Source: Fidelibacterota bacterium
GTDB lineage: Bacteria; Fidelibacterota; UBA2242
Assembly: GCA_016783665.1 (NCBI GenBank)
Contig: JADHWC010000006.1
Location: 1 to 49,407, forward strand
Direction: 5' to 3'
DNA length: 49,407 bases
Shown: positions 41,796 to 49,407 of the stretch, piece after piece
How positions within the stretch are numbered: the stretch's first letter is position 1
How the letters are laid out: each line of letters begins with the position of its first letter
The notes under the pieces: model-generated
What the model saw: only the letters and a program-made list of their open reading frames with translations
What the model was told of the DNA's origin: nothing
Databases searched by the model: none
Program-made: the position numbers and the translations under genes

Positions 41796-44108
41796 CTAAT
41801 CTTTATTTTTCACAGATTGTTTTTTATTGGTCGTCTGATCTTCAGAGGTCTGTGAAACCGGTTTGTCTTTTATATCAGGCTCTTGCGTTGAAGTCTTCTT
41901 TGTTCCTGAAGATTTTACTTGCTTCGTTTCAGTGGACTCGGGTATCTGTTTCGGCGGGGGTGTTTTTTTCTGAGGACTTACGACCGGTTTACTTTGGGGA
42001 GATGATGATGTTTTAATCTTCTGTGTATCTATAATTTTATTTTCCGGGGAATTAATCACATCCGGTTTTAGTGTTGGCTTTTTACCTTCCCTAATGACTT
42101 CTTTCCGGGGATCTTGTGACGGAGTGGGTTTTGGCGTTATGGGCAGGTCAGGCAAGGGCGATGGAGCAGGACTGGGTGCTGGTTTAGTAATAACTTCTTC
42201 TCCTGAAGAGGTAGTATCCGGAGTTGCCGGTTTTTCATACAATTTGAAATCTTCTTTTCCTTTTCCAAACTGATATAGGTCGTATTTCGCCGCTTTTTGA
42301 GTAGCCCGGATTTCCTCCCTGATATTATCATCAAAATCATTTAACGTCTTTTTTGTCCATTGTTGTCCCCCGGATTTTCTATCTGCATCATCCAGGATTT
42401 GAGTATATTTATGAATTGTCAAAATCTGCTTTTTAAGAGCCGGATTTTTATATTTTTGTGCGGAACTGGATACCAGGGCTAATTGTTTTCCTAATTCTTT
42501 GCGGGTATCATCAATATTTCCATCCTCGATCTTTTGAATCGCACTCTGAATCTGCTGAGCCGAATATAACAATGTAACCTGCGCACTCACATTGGGATTC
42601 AAATAATTATCCCTTTCGTCCGGAGTAGTCGTTCCATAGATATAAACCGGAGCTCCGGTCTTGATTCGGTCACCGTTATTAGTTACATCATCATAAGACA
42701 ATGAAACCTTCGCCAATTGCAGGGAATCCCCGATATTCGCCGGTAAGCTCAGCTTAAAAGTTACAGTATAGTGATCATTAGAGAACACATCGCCTAATGA
42801 AACTTCAGTCTGGTTTTGTCGAGTATCCTGTAAATAGCCAAATACTTTTTCCACTTTAACCCTGGGCGCGGTCTCAATCTCGATTCTGACATTCTGAGCA
42901 GCCACTGCCAATAAACCGGTCATCTCTCTTGAAAAGATCGTGGGGATCTGGTCCGGCGAGCCAATGAAATAATAATTCCCATTGCCATGTTCCGCCAGAC
43001 TCAACATCAGGTCTTCATCAAAATCCGCCCCGACGCCAAAGGTCGAAATTGACATCCCTTTTGATATTTTATCTTGGCATATCGCCTGTAATTTTTCTGA
43101 TCTTGTAATTCCCTGGTTCGCCAGACCATCCGACAGCAATAGCCCCCGGTTTACCTGACCGGTTTTTAAATGTTTGGCTATTTGAGAATAGCCCTCCAGC
43201 ATACCGCCGCTGAGATTGGTTGATCCACCGGTATTGATGCCCTTTATTATTGATAAGACATTACGCTTATTTTGGACTACTTGAGCAGGAACAACTACCT
43301 GAACCTGTGATTCATAAGTCACAAGTGATAGAATATCTTCACGATCCAGGTTCCGTACCACAAATTCCGCCGCCTGTTTGACATAATCCAGTTTTCGCTC
43401 CGACGCCATACTGCCGCTGCGGTCAATCACAAGGGCAATATTCAGCGGAATCCGCTCCCGGCGGGAGATCTCTTTTGAATAAATGTCTACTTGAAGGTAA
43501 ACCGGTTCGCCGCTTCCATTCAGCCAGACTGGTTTGTCCAGCGCTGTTTCCATTGTCAACACCTGATCTTCATAATAGGTCAGTGGTTCATAATTAAAAT
43601 CAGGACTCATATCAATAAACTCGCCGGTTAATTGCCGAATGATTGCCTCGGCAAGTTCATCGACAGCCCGGATGATTTCATCCTCGGACAGCCAGTCCTT
43701 TTTCTCTGTTAGAAGCACTTCAGCCGTGGCGACATCAACCAGCCGGGAATCGATCCGGTACACTTCACCCCCCACGGTAATACTTCCCACCAAAATGGCA
43801 TTCGCCCCCGCCATCGTCCCAATTTCCACTGCCATCTCTTCATCAATCACACCGGACAGGGTAAGTTGCATCTCATCTAAAATATCCTGCATCCGGGATC
43901 GTTCCACGATAGTGATTTTATCACAGAGCATCAGATCGGTAATTAAAATCTGTGGGATTGCTTTTTCGAGAAATTTCATTTCCTCACGTCCGGTCAGGTT
44001 CTGAAAATCCAGGACTGCAATCCTGAGATTCACCTGGGCGTTCAGCTGACAAAGTAACGTCATAGAAATTAAAATTAATTGTAACGAGAAATGCCGTCTA
44101 ACTGACAT
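41796..44108 (-). CDS. secreted CsgG/FlgO-like + von Willebrand A protein with disordered tail
   Basis: 770 residues. Signal peptide (1-24, ending CQLNA). Residues 27-165 resemble the CsgG/FlgO/TolB-N fold: RIAVLDFQNLTG, ITDLMLCDKITIVERSRMQDILDE, GANAILVGSITVGG, YRIDSRLVDVATAEVL. A vWA domain follows (222-400) with an intact metal site: D229-x-S231-x-S233, T297, D327. A beta domain (about 405-515) and a helical stretch (515-630) come next; the last 130 residues are Pro/Lys/Ser/Thr-rich and probably disordered. AGGAGG at 44113-44118 sets the start. The first domain suggests assembly at the outer membrane and the vWA domain suggests protein binding; the combination on one chain is unusual to me. 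It is transcribed alone. Confidence 0.8.
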   Translation of the reverse strand: MSVRRHFSLQLILISMTLLCQLNAQVNLRIAVLDFQNLTGREEMKFLEKAIPQILITDLMLCDKITIVERSRMQDILDEMQLTLSGVIDEEMAVEIGTMAGANAILVGSITVGGEVYRIDSRLVDVATAEVLLTEKKDWLSEDEIIRAVDELAEAIIRQLTGEFIDMSPDFNYEPLTYYEDQVLTMETALDKPVWLNGSGEPVYLQVDIYSKEISRRERIPLNIALVIDRSGSMASERKLDYVKQAAEFVVRNLDREDILSLVTYESQVQVVVPAQVVQNKRNVLSIIKGINTGGSTNLSGGMLEGYSQIAKHLKTGQVNRGLLLSDGLANQGITRSEKLQAICQDKISKGMSISTFGVGADFDEDLMLSLAEHGNGNYYFIGSPDQIPTIFSREMTGLLAVAAQNVRIEIETAPRVKVEKVFGYLQDTRQNQTEVSLGDVFSNDHYTVTFKLSLPANIGDSLQLAKVSLSYDDVTNNGDRIKTGAPVYIYGTTTPDERDNYLNPNVSAQVTLLYSAQQIQSAIQKIEDGNIDDTRKELGKQLALVSSSAQKYKNPALKKQILTIHKYTQILDDADRKSGGQQWTKKTLNDFDDNIREEIRATQKAAKYDLYQFGKGKEDFKLYEKPATPDTTSSGEEVITKPAPSPAPSPLPDLPITPKPTPSQDPRKEVIREGKKPTLKPDVINSPENKIIDTQKIKTSSSPQSKPVVSPQKKTPPPKQIPESTETKQVKSSGTKKTSTQEPDIKDKPVSQTSEDQTTNKKQSVKNKD

Positions 44109-44112
44109 AATT

Positions 44113-44118
44113 CCTCCT
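44113..44118 (-). promoter_or_regulatory. ribosome binding site of the vWA protein gene
   Basis: AGGAGG on the - strand, 4 bases before the ATG at 44108. Further upstream TATAAT (44157-44152, - strand) lies inside a near-palindrome (44151-44169) and may be the -10 box; no good -35 is seen. Confidence 0.6.
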
Positions 44119-44303
44119 GTGGATATTGACGATCAGAGCAAGCATCTGTTAATTATAGACGTCATAATTGCGAATATGTTCCAAATAGTCAATGAAAATT
44201 GATTCTCGAAAGAAATTAAAACAATCATGCCATGATAGCAATCGTATTGATACAAAAATATTTCCGCAATGCAATAATAAAAAGAGAGGAAGTTAAAAAA
44301 CGA

Positions 44304-44753
44304 TCACTTATGCAAAACCGATTCTCTGAAATTTACTGAATTACAGCTCATCTTCCTGAGCAGCTCCAGAACCCGGATTCGTTCTTCAGAGTCAAATCCG
44401 GCAGTAAGAATTTCAGACCATTTTGCCGAGGTTCTGGCAAGGATTGGTTTCAGCGACAGACCCTTTTTGGTTAGGTGGAGCCGGTACGCCCGCCGGTCTT
44501 TTGGATCCTGTTTGCGCTCTACATATCCCAGCAACATTAACCGTTTGATCGCGCGGGCTGTTGTAGCTTTATCGATATTTAAAAAACGACTTAATTTTTC
44601 CTGATGAATTCCATCGTTTTTAGACAGAATCATCAAAAATGAAAACGTCCCATGTCCTAAACCGTAATCACTCAGTTCCCGTTCAAAAAATATCTGGGTA
44701 TGTCGATAGAGACAGGAAAGATAGCGACCGATTGATATATGATGTTCCTGCAT
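44304..44753 (-). CDS. MarR-family transcriptional regulator
   Basis: 149 residues from the ATG at 44753. The frame opens at 44792 inside the MATE gene, but AGGAGGG at 44762-44768 favours the shorter start. Winged-helix features: YGLGHGTFSFLMILSKNDGIHQEKLSRFLNIDKATTARAIKRL as helices 2-4, then GYVERKQDPKDRRAYRLHLT, the DNA-contacting wing. It is the second gene of an operon with a MATE pump, which it probably represses together with itself through the palindrome at 46170-46187. The inducer would be a pump substrate; none can be read from the sequence. Confidence 0.9.
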   Translation of the reverse strand: MQEHHISIGRYLSCLYRHTQIFFERELSDYGLGHGTFSFLMILSKNDGIHQEKLSRFLNIDKATTARAIKRLMLLGYVERKQDPKDRRAYRLHLTKKGLSLKPILARTSAKWSEILTAGFDSEERIRVLELLRKMSCNSVNFRESVLHK

Positions 44754-44761
44754 AATTCTTG

Positions 44762-44768
44762 CCCTCCT
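44762..44768 (-). promoter_or_regulatory. ribosome binding site of the MarR gene
   Basis: AGGAGGG on the - strand overlaps the MATE stop codon (44767-44769) and lies 8 bases before the ATG at 44753. It decides the start and shows that the regulator is translated behind the pump. Confidence 0.75.
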
Positions 44769-46116
44769 ATGCCTTTGCCATCTTAGCGTCAAATTCGCGC
44801 ATCTGGGGCAGATAAAAAGCCAGGGTCACAAAGAAAAAGAGAAAATCCACAATCGGAAAGCTAAACCAGACGCCGTCCAAATAGAAGATGCGCGAAAGAG
44901 TAAGTATCAACGCTATCATAACCAACTGACGGCTTACCGTCAGCCAGAGCGCCTGCTTGGCTTTGCCGATAGACTGGAACAGCGTTGTGCCAATCACCTG
45001 AAATCCGAATAGCGGCAGGGCAAAAATGTAGATCCGCAAGGCCCGGCTCCCTATCGCCAACAATTCCTGATCTCGTGTAAAAACCGATAACAACTTATCC
45101 GGAAATACAATCAAAATAATAGCCCCGATAAGACCTACTGTGCTTGCAGATTTAATCGACAGAGACAAAGCCTGCTTGATTTTATCAAATCGTTTGGCTC
45201 CGTAATTGAAACCGGTAATTGGTTGTAGTCCCTGGGCAATTCCGAATATTGGCATCGCCACAAACATCAGTAAACGATGCATTATACCAAAAGCCGCTAT
45301 GGATAAATCGCCCCCATAAACTTTCAAAGTATTATTCATGATGATAATTAGAATACTGCCGGAAATTTGCCGGATAAAAGACGCCGAACCAATGGCAAAA
45401 GTCTCGATGACTATTTTTTTTGAAAGGATAAAATCTTTCAAATGGATCTTCAGGCTGCTTTTTCCGGTGGAAAAGTAATATATCAGGTATAAAACGGTTG
45501 TCATCTGGGAAAGGACTGTCGCCAACGCTACGCCGCGTATTCCCCAACCAAAGCCGAAAATAAATATCGGATCGAGGATGATATTCAGGATAGCCGAGAT
45601 CAGCATTGTGGTCATAGCTACCTTGGCTCGCCCTTCAGACCGGATAATATTATTACTGGCCATGGAAAAGGAGAAAAATATCGTGCCGATTAGAATAATT
45701 TGGGCGTAATCTCTGGCAAAAGGCAAAATATTACCCGTGGCCCCAAACAGCTGTAAAATATCATCTATAAAAATATTCCCGAGCAAAGCCGTCAGCAAAC
45801 CAAAAACAATGACCATTGTCAAAACGTTACCAAAAGTTTTATTGGCTTTTTCGTAATCCTCAGCGCCAAGGCTGCGGGAAATGATTGACGCGCCACCGAT
45901 TCCCAGCATCATGGCAATTGCCATCACCAACATCTGGATCGGGAAGACGATCGTGATGCCGGCAATAGCCAATGAGCCAATTCCCCGACCAACGAAAATT
46001 GTATCCACCAGATTATAGAGCGCCATGACGAACATACCCACCATGGCAGGTGTGGATAATTTGACCAATAGACGACCGACTCGTTCATCAGCCAGTATAT
46101 GATTATTGTTTTTCAC
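44767..46116 (-). CDS. MATE-family multidrug efflux transporter
   Basis: 449 residues with about 12 hydrophobic helices. Family motifs: VKLSTPAMVGMFVMALYNLVDTIFVGRGIG at the N-terminus, MMLGIGGASIISRSLGAEDYEKAN, NNIIRSEGRAK and a mirrored second half with PIFGIAQGLQPITGFNYGAKRFDK. The NorM/DinF-like type exports drugs or metabolites in exchange for sodium or protons. It is the first gene of an operon with MarR. A TATAAT box and a MarR-type operator lie 54-76 bases upstream, so expression is probably switched on by an exported compound that releases MarR. Confidence 0.94.
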   Translation of the reverse strand: MKNNNHILADERVGRLLVKLSTPAMVGMFVMALYNLVDTIFVGRGIGSLAIAGITIVFPIQMLVMAIAMMLGIGGASIISRSLGAEDYEKANKTFGNVLTMVIVFGLLTALLGNIFIDDILQLFGATGNILPFARDYAQIILIGTIFFSFSMASNNIIRSEGRAKVAMTTMLISAILNIILDPIFIFGFGWGIRGVALATVLSQMTTVLYLIYYFSTGKSSLKIHLKDFILSKKIVIETFAIGSASFIRQISGSILIIIMNNTLKVYGGDLSIAAFGIMHRLLMFVAMPIFGIAQGLQPITGFNYGAKRFDKIKQALSLSIKSASTVGLIGAIILIVFPDKLLSVFTRDQELLAIGSRALRIYIFALPLFGFQVIGTTLFQSIGKAKQALWLTVSRQLVMIALILTLSRIFYLDGVWFSFPIVDFLFFFVTLAFYLPQMREFDAKMAKA

Positions 46117-46169
46117 TAAATTCAGTTCCGTCTTTTAAAAATCAAAACGAACGCAAATATACTGATGTT

Positions 46170-46187
46170 TAGTTGCGCATGCAACTA
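46170..46187. promoter_or_regulatory. MarR-type operator before the MATE-MarR operon
   Basis: TAGTTGCGCATGCAACTA: perfect 7-base arms with a 4-base centre, a classic size and pattern for a MarR dimer site. It sits immediately downstream of the -10 box, where bound protein would block transcription. Confidence 0.72.
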
Positions 46188-46192
46188 TTATA
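46187..46192 (-). promoter_or_regulatory. -10 box of the MATE-MarR promoter
   Basis: Perfect TATAAT on the - strand (46192 to 46187), overlapping the operator by one base and about 71 bases before the MATE start. No consensus -35 is seen at 16-18 bases. Confidence 0.5.
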
Positions 46193-46232
46193 CAGTGATA
46201 ACTCTATAGTTGGTTAGGTTGAAAGGGCTCGT

Positions 46233-46262
46233 CTCATTCCGTCGCTCCTGCATCGGAATGAG
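46233..46262. repeat. palindrome with CTCATTCCG arms downstream of the MFS gene
   Basis: Nine-base arms CTCATTCCG (46233-46241) and CGGAATGAG (46254-46262), 12-base loop. It lies 22 bases after the MFS stop on the - strand; it could act as a weak terminator or be another REP-like element. There is no T-run. Confidence 0.5.
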
Positions 46263-46284
46263 TAGTGAATAATATGTTTAATTG

Positions 46285-47451
46285 CTAGCTTTCTTTATTC
46301 ACAGAAATCAGGACAGTAAATACTATCGCACCGCAGCAGCAAATTACCGCAGAGAGAATAATGGGAACCGTATAGGATTGCATGACGTCAAAAAACCAGC
46401 CGCCAACTGATGGGCCAATAATACCGGCAAGACCATATGATAAAAAGACATAGGGATAAATCACACCTAACCTGTTGACACCATAAAGATGAGATACTTC
46501 AGTAGCGAACAGAACAAAATTTGCTCCAAAACCCAAGCCTATGAGAAAGGGAAGAAACAGAAATGCAATATTACTCCTGGCTCCCGGAAGCAGCATGATT
46601 GTAAAAACTGAGAGCAAGAGAAGCGCAGTAATGATTGACCTTCTGCCACCCAGTTTATCAGAGATATATCCCCAAAATACTCTTCCTATCATGTTGCCAA
46701 TTGCCAGGAAACTTATTGCCGTAGTTGCATAGGCTTCATTTACACCATAAAACAATCCGATTGGTTTTAGATTTCCGATAACAAGAAGACCGGCAAAGGT
46801 ACCGGCAAACATGGCTAAAAAGAGCGCCCACAGTTTTGAATCACTGATTAATCCTGTGATACTTTGAGACGTGCAAATTGGTTCTTTATTTATTTCTTCA
46901 GGGGCAGAAAACATAAGAGCGCTAAGAAAAACAACTAAGCCATAACCGATTCCCACTATACGAAATATAGTCAACACAGGCAATCCAATTTCAAGAAAAT
47001 ATTTCGCCAGAAAGGAAAGTAAGATGGCGCCGCCTCCAAAACCGGCAACAGATAAACCTGTGATTAATCCCTTATAACGGGGAAACCATTTTATAGGAGT
47101 CGCCAGTGAACAAACATATCCGAAGGAAATTCCCGACCCTGAAAAAATGCCGATACCGATAAGGAGTATCAGTACCTGACCTTTGGAAAACGACGCAAAT
47201 ATATATCCCATGCTAAAAAGAAACGCTCCGATAAGAGCTGTAATCTTTGGTCCGTGTTTTTTTTCGATTTTTCCGGCAAAAATCATCGCAATGGCAAACA
47301 TTGCAATAGTAAAACCAAAAATCAACTGTGTATGTGCTGTTGTGAGACTGTGCTCCGCTTTTAAGGGGGGAACAAAAATGCTCCAAGCATAAACGCCACC
47401 AATACAGATCATTATTAGAAATGAGGCCATAGCAGCCAAATATTTTTTCAT
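46285..47451 (-). CDS. OxlT-like MFS transporter (monocarboxylate/oxalate-formate type)
   Basis: 388 residues with about 12 membrane helices. The N-terminus MKKYLAAMASFLIMICIGGVYAWSIF, then VPPLKAEHSL, and the first cytoplasmic loop GKIEKKHGPK fit the OFA (oxalate:formate antiporter) family; GYVCSLATPIKWFPRYKGLITGLSVAGFGGGA is the characteristic helix 4-5 region. A second MFS motif, GRVFWGYISDKLGGRR, opens the C-terminal half. The substrate is an organic anion by family, but OxlT activity itself cannot be assigned. It stands alone between the MATE operon and a GNAT-fold gene. Confidence 0.88.
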   Translation of the reverse strand: MKKYLAAMASFLIMICIGGVYAWSIFVPPLKAEHSLTTAHTQLIFGFTIAMFAIAMIFAGKIEKKHGPKITALIGAFLFSMGYIFASFSKGQVLILLIGIGIFSGSGISFGYVCSLATPIKWFPRYKGLITGLSVAGFGGGAILLSFLAKYFLEIGLPVLTIFRIVGIGYGLVVFLSALMFSAPEEINKEPICTSQSITGLISDSKLWALFLAMFAGTFAGLLVIGNLKPIGLFYGVNEAYATTAISFLAIGNMIGRVFWGYISDKLGGRRSIITALLLLSVFTIMLLPGARSNIAFLFLPFLIGLGFGANFVLFATEVSHLYGVNRLGVIYPYVFLSYGLAGIIGPSVGGWFFDVMQSYTVPIILSAVICCCGAIVFTVLISVNKES

Positions 47452-47489
47452 TTTCCCCTCGTATCTTTACAACTTAATATAATCTGGAT

Positions 47490-48623
47490 TTAGCAATCCG
47501 AATCTAATGCTTTTACATAGCAACGTCGTCGTTTATGTTGTCGGTGCCCGAAGAATTTCCACTGTGCCTGTATTTTAGTGTTCATTTCCAGTTCGGGATT
47601 GGATTCAGCGTATTTGATCCCTTTTTCAAGAAAAACACGGCACAACTTTTTCAGGATCAAAGCGGGAATTCCTTTGCCCTGTAGTTCCGGTTTAACCCCG
47701 ATCAGGTAAGAATCCACCAAATCGCAGTGTTTTATCGCCCGCTTCAGATGCCACCAGCCGAAGGGAAGCAGCTTCCCTCCGGATTTTTGCAATGCCCTTG
47801 AAAACGATGGCATCGTAATTCCAAATGCCACAAGTTTATTGTTTTTATCAGCAACCAAAGCGATATAGTCGTGGCGAAAGAAGCTGAAATACTTCTGAAC
47901 GACCTTGTCCACTTGCTTTTCACTCAAGGGAAAGAAGCCGTTAAGTACTTTGTAGGCTTCCTGAAAAAGTTCAAAGATCTCCCATACATAGCCGAGTAAT
48001 TCTTTCTTGCTGTGAGTTTCGATTATATGCAAGCATTGTTGATTTGTAATATGTTTTGCGTATTCATCGATTTCCGGTGGGATTTCTTCAGGTATCTGAA
48101 TCTGGTATTCGATCCAGTCAACCTCTTTTTGAAAACCAAGTTCTTTCAGATGTTGCGGATAGTAATGAAAATTGTAAATTGTAGCCATAGTTGCCAGTTC
48201 TTCAAATCCTTCTACCAGCATACCGGCTTGATCGTCATTAGTAAACCCAATGGGCCCGTACAGCGTTTCAGCGCCTCTTTCCTTTGCCCACTGTTCAACG
48301 ACTTTAAATAATACTCCAGACACGTCCGGATCATCTACAAAATCCACCCAACCGAACCGTGCCTGTTTTTTGCCGGTATATTCGTTATACCGGTGATTGA
48401 TAATTCCGGTAATTCGACCAACGATTTCACCGTCCCTGTAGGCTAACCATAAATCCGCATCACAGGTCTCAAATGCCGGATTTTTATTCTTATTGAGCGT
48501 ACTAAGGATTTGCTTTTTGAGTGGCGGCACCCAACAGGAATTTTTTCGATAAAGATCAAAAGGAAACTGAACGAACTTTTTAAGATCGCTCTTGTTTTGG
48601 ACGGGTTTTATTATTACCGTCAT
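47490..48623 (-). CDS. GNAT-fold acetyltransferase-like protein
   Basis: 377 residues, cytosolic. The C-terminal part carries a GNAT acetyl-CoA motif (YLIGVKPELQGKGIPALILKKL), and the N-terminal part (DLWLAYRDGEIVGRITGII, FGWVDFVDDPDVSGVLFKVVEQWAKERG) looks like a second GNAT half, so it is a tandem or elongated member. Similar 370-380 residue proteins are usually annotated as hypothetical GNAT proteins; the substrate is unknown. GGGAG lies 7 bases before the ATG. The last residues (HRQHKRRRCYVKAL) are basic. It follows the MscS gene across a hairpin-rich gap. Confidence 0.8.
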   Translation of the reverse strand: MTVIIKPVQNKSDLKKFVQFPFDLYRKNSCWVPPLKKQILSTLNKNKNPAFETCDADLWLAYRDGEIVGRITGIINHRYNEYTGKKQARFGWVDFVDDPDVSGVLFKVVEQWAKERGAETLYGPIGFTNDDQAGMLVEGFEELATMATIYNFHYYPQHLKELGFQKEVDWIEYQIQIPEEIPPEIDEYAKHITNQQCLHIIETHSKKELLGYVWEIFELFQEAYKVLNGFFPLSEKQVDKVVQKYFSFFRHDYIALVADKNNKLVAFGITMPSFSRALQKSGGKLLPFGWWHLKRAIKHCDLVDSYLIGVKPELQGKGIPALILKKLCRVFLEKGIKYAESNPELEMNTKIQAQWKFFGHRQHKRRRCYVKALDSDC

Positions 48624-48680
48624 GGTTTTCTCCCAATTGAATCCAGTTTCTGAATTTTAACAAATGACAATTCTCCTTAT

Positions 48681-48720
48681 CAACTTGACTTATCCCGCCA
48701 TGGCGGGATGGGTTAAGTTG
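48681..48720. repeat. 40-base imperfect palindrome between MscS and GNAT genes
   Basis: Almost the whole 40-base stretch is self-complementary: inner TATCCCGCCA/TGGCGGGATG pairs 9 of 10 and outer CAACTTGACT/GGTTAAGTTG 8 of 10, with no loop. A second stem (GACTTAA.../...TTAAGTC, about 48728-48756) follows and overlaps the MscS stop. Likely a REP-like element that may also end the MscS transcript. Confidence 0.6.
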
Positions 48721-48753
48721 TAATTATGACTTAACTCAAGCTTTCAGCTTAAG

Positions 48754-49407
48754 TCAAGTCTGGCTTTTCCCTTCTGCCGTATTATCGTAAAAACGGGTTG
48801 TCGGATAGGCAAAATCGATGTCTTTACATTTGCCGAATTGTTCCAGCACATCTTCCCAAATAGTCTGCTGGATACCACGCCGGTTTTTCGGTTCGCACAA
48901 ATAGCGGATTGTCAGTTGCACACCGGAATCTTTTACCGAAGTATAAACCGTCGGTGTCAGGTTTTTATAAAATATCATATATTTTTTACCGGCTTCCTTG
49001 ACTTTTCGCTCGGCGTATTTGCTCAAATGCTCGGCTTGTTTATTTGCAATTTCCAACAGTATCTCTTTCGCCTTTTTCCAGTTACTTTCGAAAGTAATCA
49101 GAATATTAAGCTCATCCCAGATATACTGAAACCCTTTGCTGTAATTAGCAAGCGGATGAGTGAATATCTGACCATTGGGAATATAAATGACTCGACCGGT
49201 ACTCTGATCAGCGTCCACCCAATTCCCGATTTCCAGTAAAATAAACTGGAACAGGCGAATATCAATAACGTCGCCAGCCTGTTCACCAATCTGGATCCGG
49301 TCGCCGACTGAAAAGGATTGGCGAAAAATGATAAATATCCATCCGGCAATATTGGTTAGAGGATCTTTCAGGGCAATAGCAAGTCCGGCGGACAACAATC
49401 CTAAATA
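48754..49407 (-). CDS. MscS-family mechanosensitive channel, 3' part (5' end outside window)
   Basis: The frame runs off the right edge: the codons before the TTG at 49398 remain open (YLG...), and the sequence starts in the pore helix. Visible: LLSAGLAIALKDPLTNIAGWIFII, the TM3 Gly/Ala-rich pore and the conserved segment after it; RQSFSVGDRIQIGEQAGDVIDIRL, the MscS beta domain; and IYIPNGQIFTHPLANYSKG, the 'PN' motif. A cytoplasmic alpha/beta domain follows to the stop. About 217 residues are present. It releases solutes on osmotic downshift. Confidence 0.9.
   Translation of the reverse strand, partial: YLGLLSAGLAIALKDPLTNIAGWIFIIFRQSFSVGDRIQIGEQAGDVIDIRLFQFILLEIGNWVDADQSTGRVIYIPNGQIFTHPLANYSKGFQYIWDELNILITFESNWKKAKEILLEIANKQAEHLSKYAERKVKEAGKKYMIFYKNLTPTVYTSVKDSGVQLTIRYLCEPKNRRGIQQTIWEDVLEQFGKCKDIDFAYPTTRFYDNTAEGKSQT

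Overview
The window looks like chromosomal DNA of a Gram-negative bacterium of the Fibrobacterota-Chlorobiota-Bacteroidota (FCB) group. The evidence is two TonB-dependent receptors with N-terminal carboxypeptidase-like domains, surface lipoproteins of the DUF4876 type, and a secreted protein ending in a type IX secretion sorting domain (NYPNPFNPTT...). That sorting-domain wording is common in Marinimicrobia, Calditrichota, KSB1 and Ignavibacteria, and the sequence alone does not place the organism further. I see no tRNA, rRNA, CRISPR array, insertion sequence or phage.

Region 1 (1-4821, +) is a tightly packed shikimate operon: 3' part of aroC, an aroK-aroB fusion, type II aroQ, a type I-beta DAHP synthase and aroA. 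Genes overlap or abut, so translation is probably coupled. The kinase half carries a Ser/Asp exchange at its two magnesium-shell positions. A 3' fragment of a PIN-domain gene follows, then a GH97 alpha-glucosidase lipoprotein (5069-7585).

Region 2 (7586-31443, all -) is the most interesting part: about 24 kb of envelope genes in one direction. In order of transcription: M16 protease; TonB receptor B; three DUF4876 lipoproteins; an outer-membrane barrel; a very large Asp-box/beta-helix protein with a type IX sorting domain; a terminator; a NapH-like membrane 4Fe-4S protein with three HMA-like C-terminal modules; a hairpin; TonB receptor A; one DUF4876 lipoprotein; another barrel; and a caspase/gingipain-fold protein with HEAT-like repeats. 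The module receptor - DUF4876 - barrel therefore occurs twice in the same order. The divergent neighbour (31575-34389, +) is an ABC ATPase, a permease and a DUF4857-like membrane protein. I infer an uptake system in which a receptor imports a protein or metal-loaded ligand, proteases process it, and the iron-sulfur protein supplies reducing power. It resembles the Fus ferredoxin-import system in logic, but no substrate can be read from the sequence.

Region 3 (34472-49407) is mostly housekeeping and accessory genes on the - strand: glycyl-tRNA synthetase, topoisomerase I, an anaerobic sulfatase-maturating enzyme with its Cys-type sulfatase, a CsgG-like/vWA fusion protein, a MATE pump with a MarR regulator and a clear operator, an OxlT-like MFS transporter, a GNAT-fold protein and the 3' part of an MscS channel. 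Several intergenic gaps hold unrelated strong palindromes resembling REP elements.
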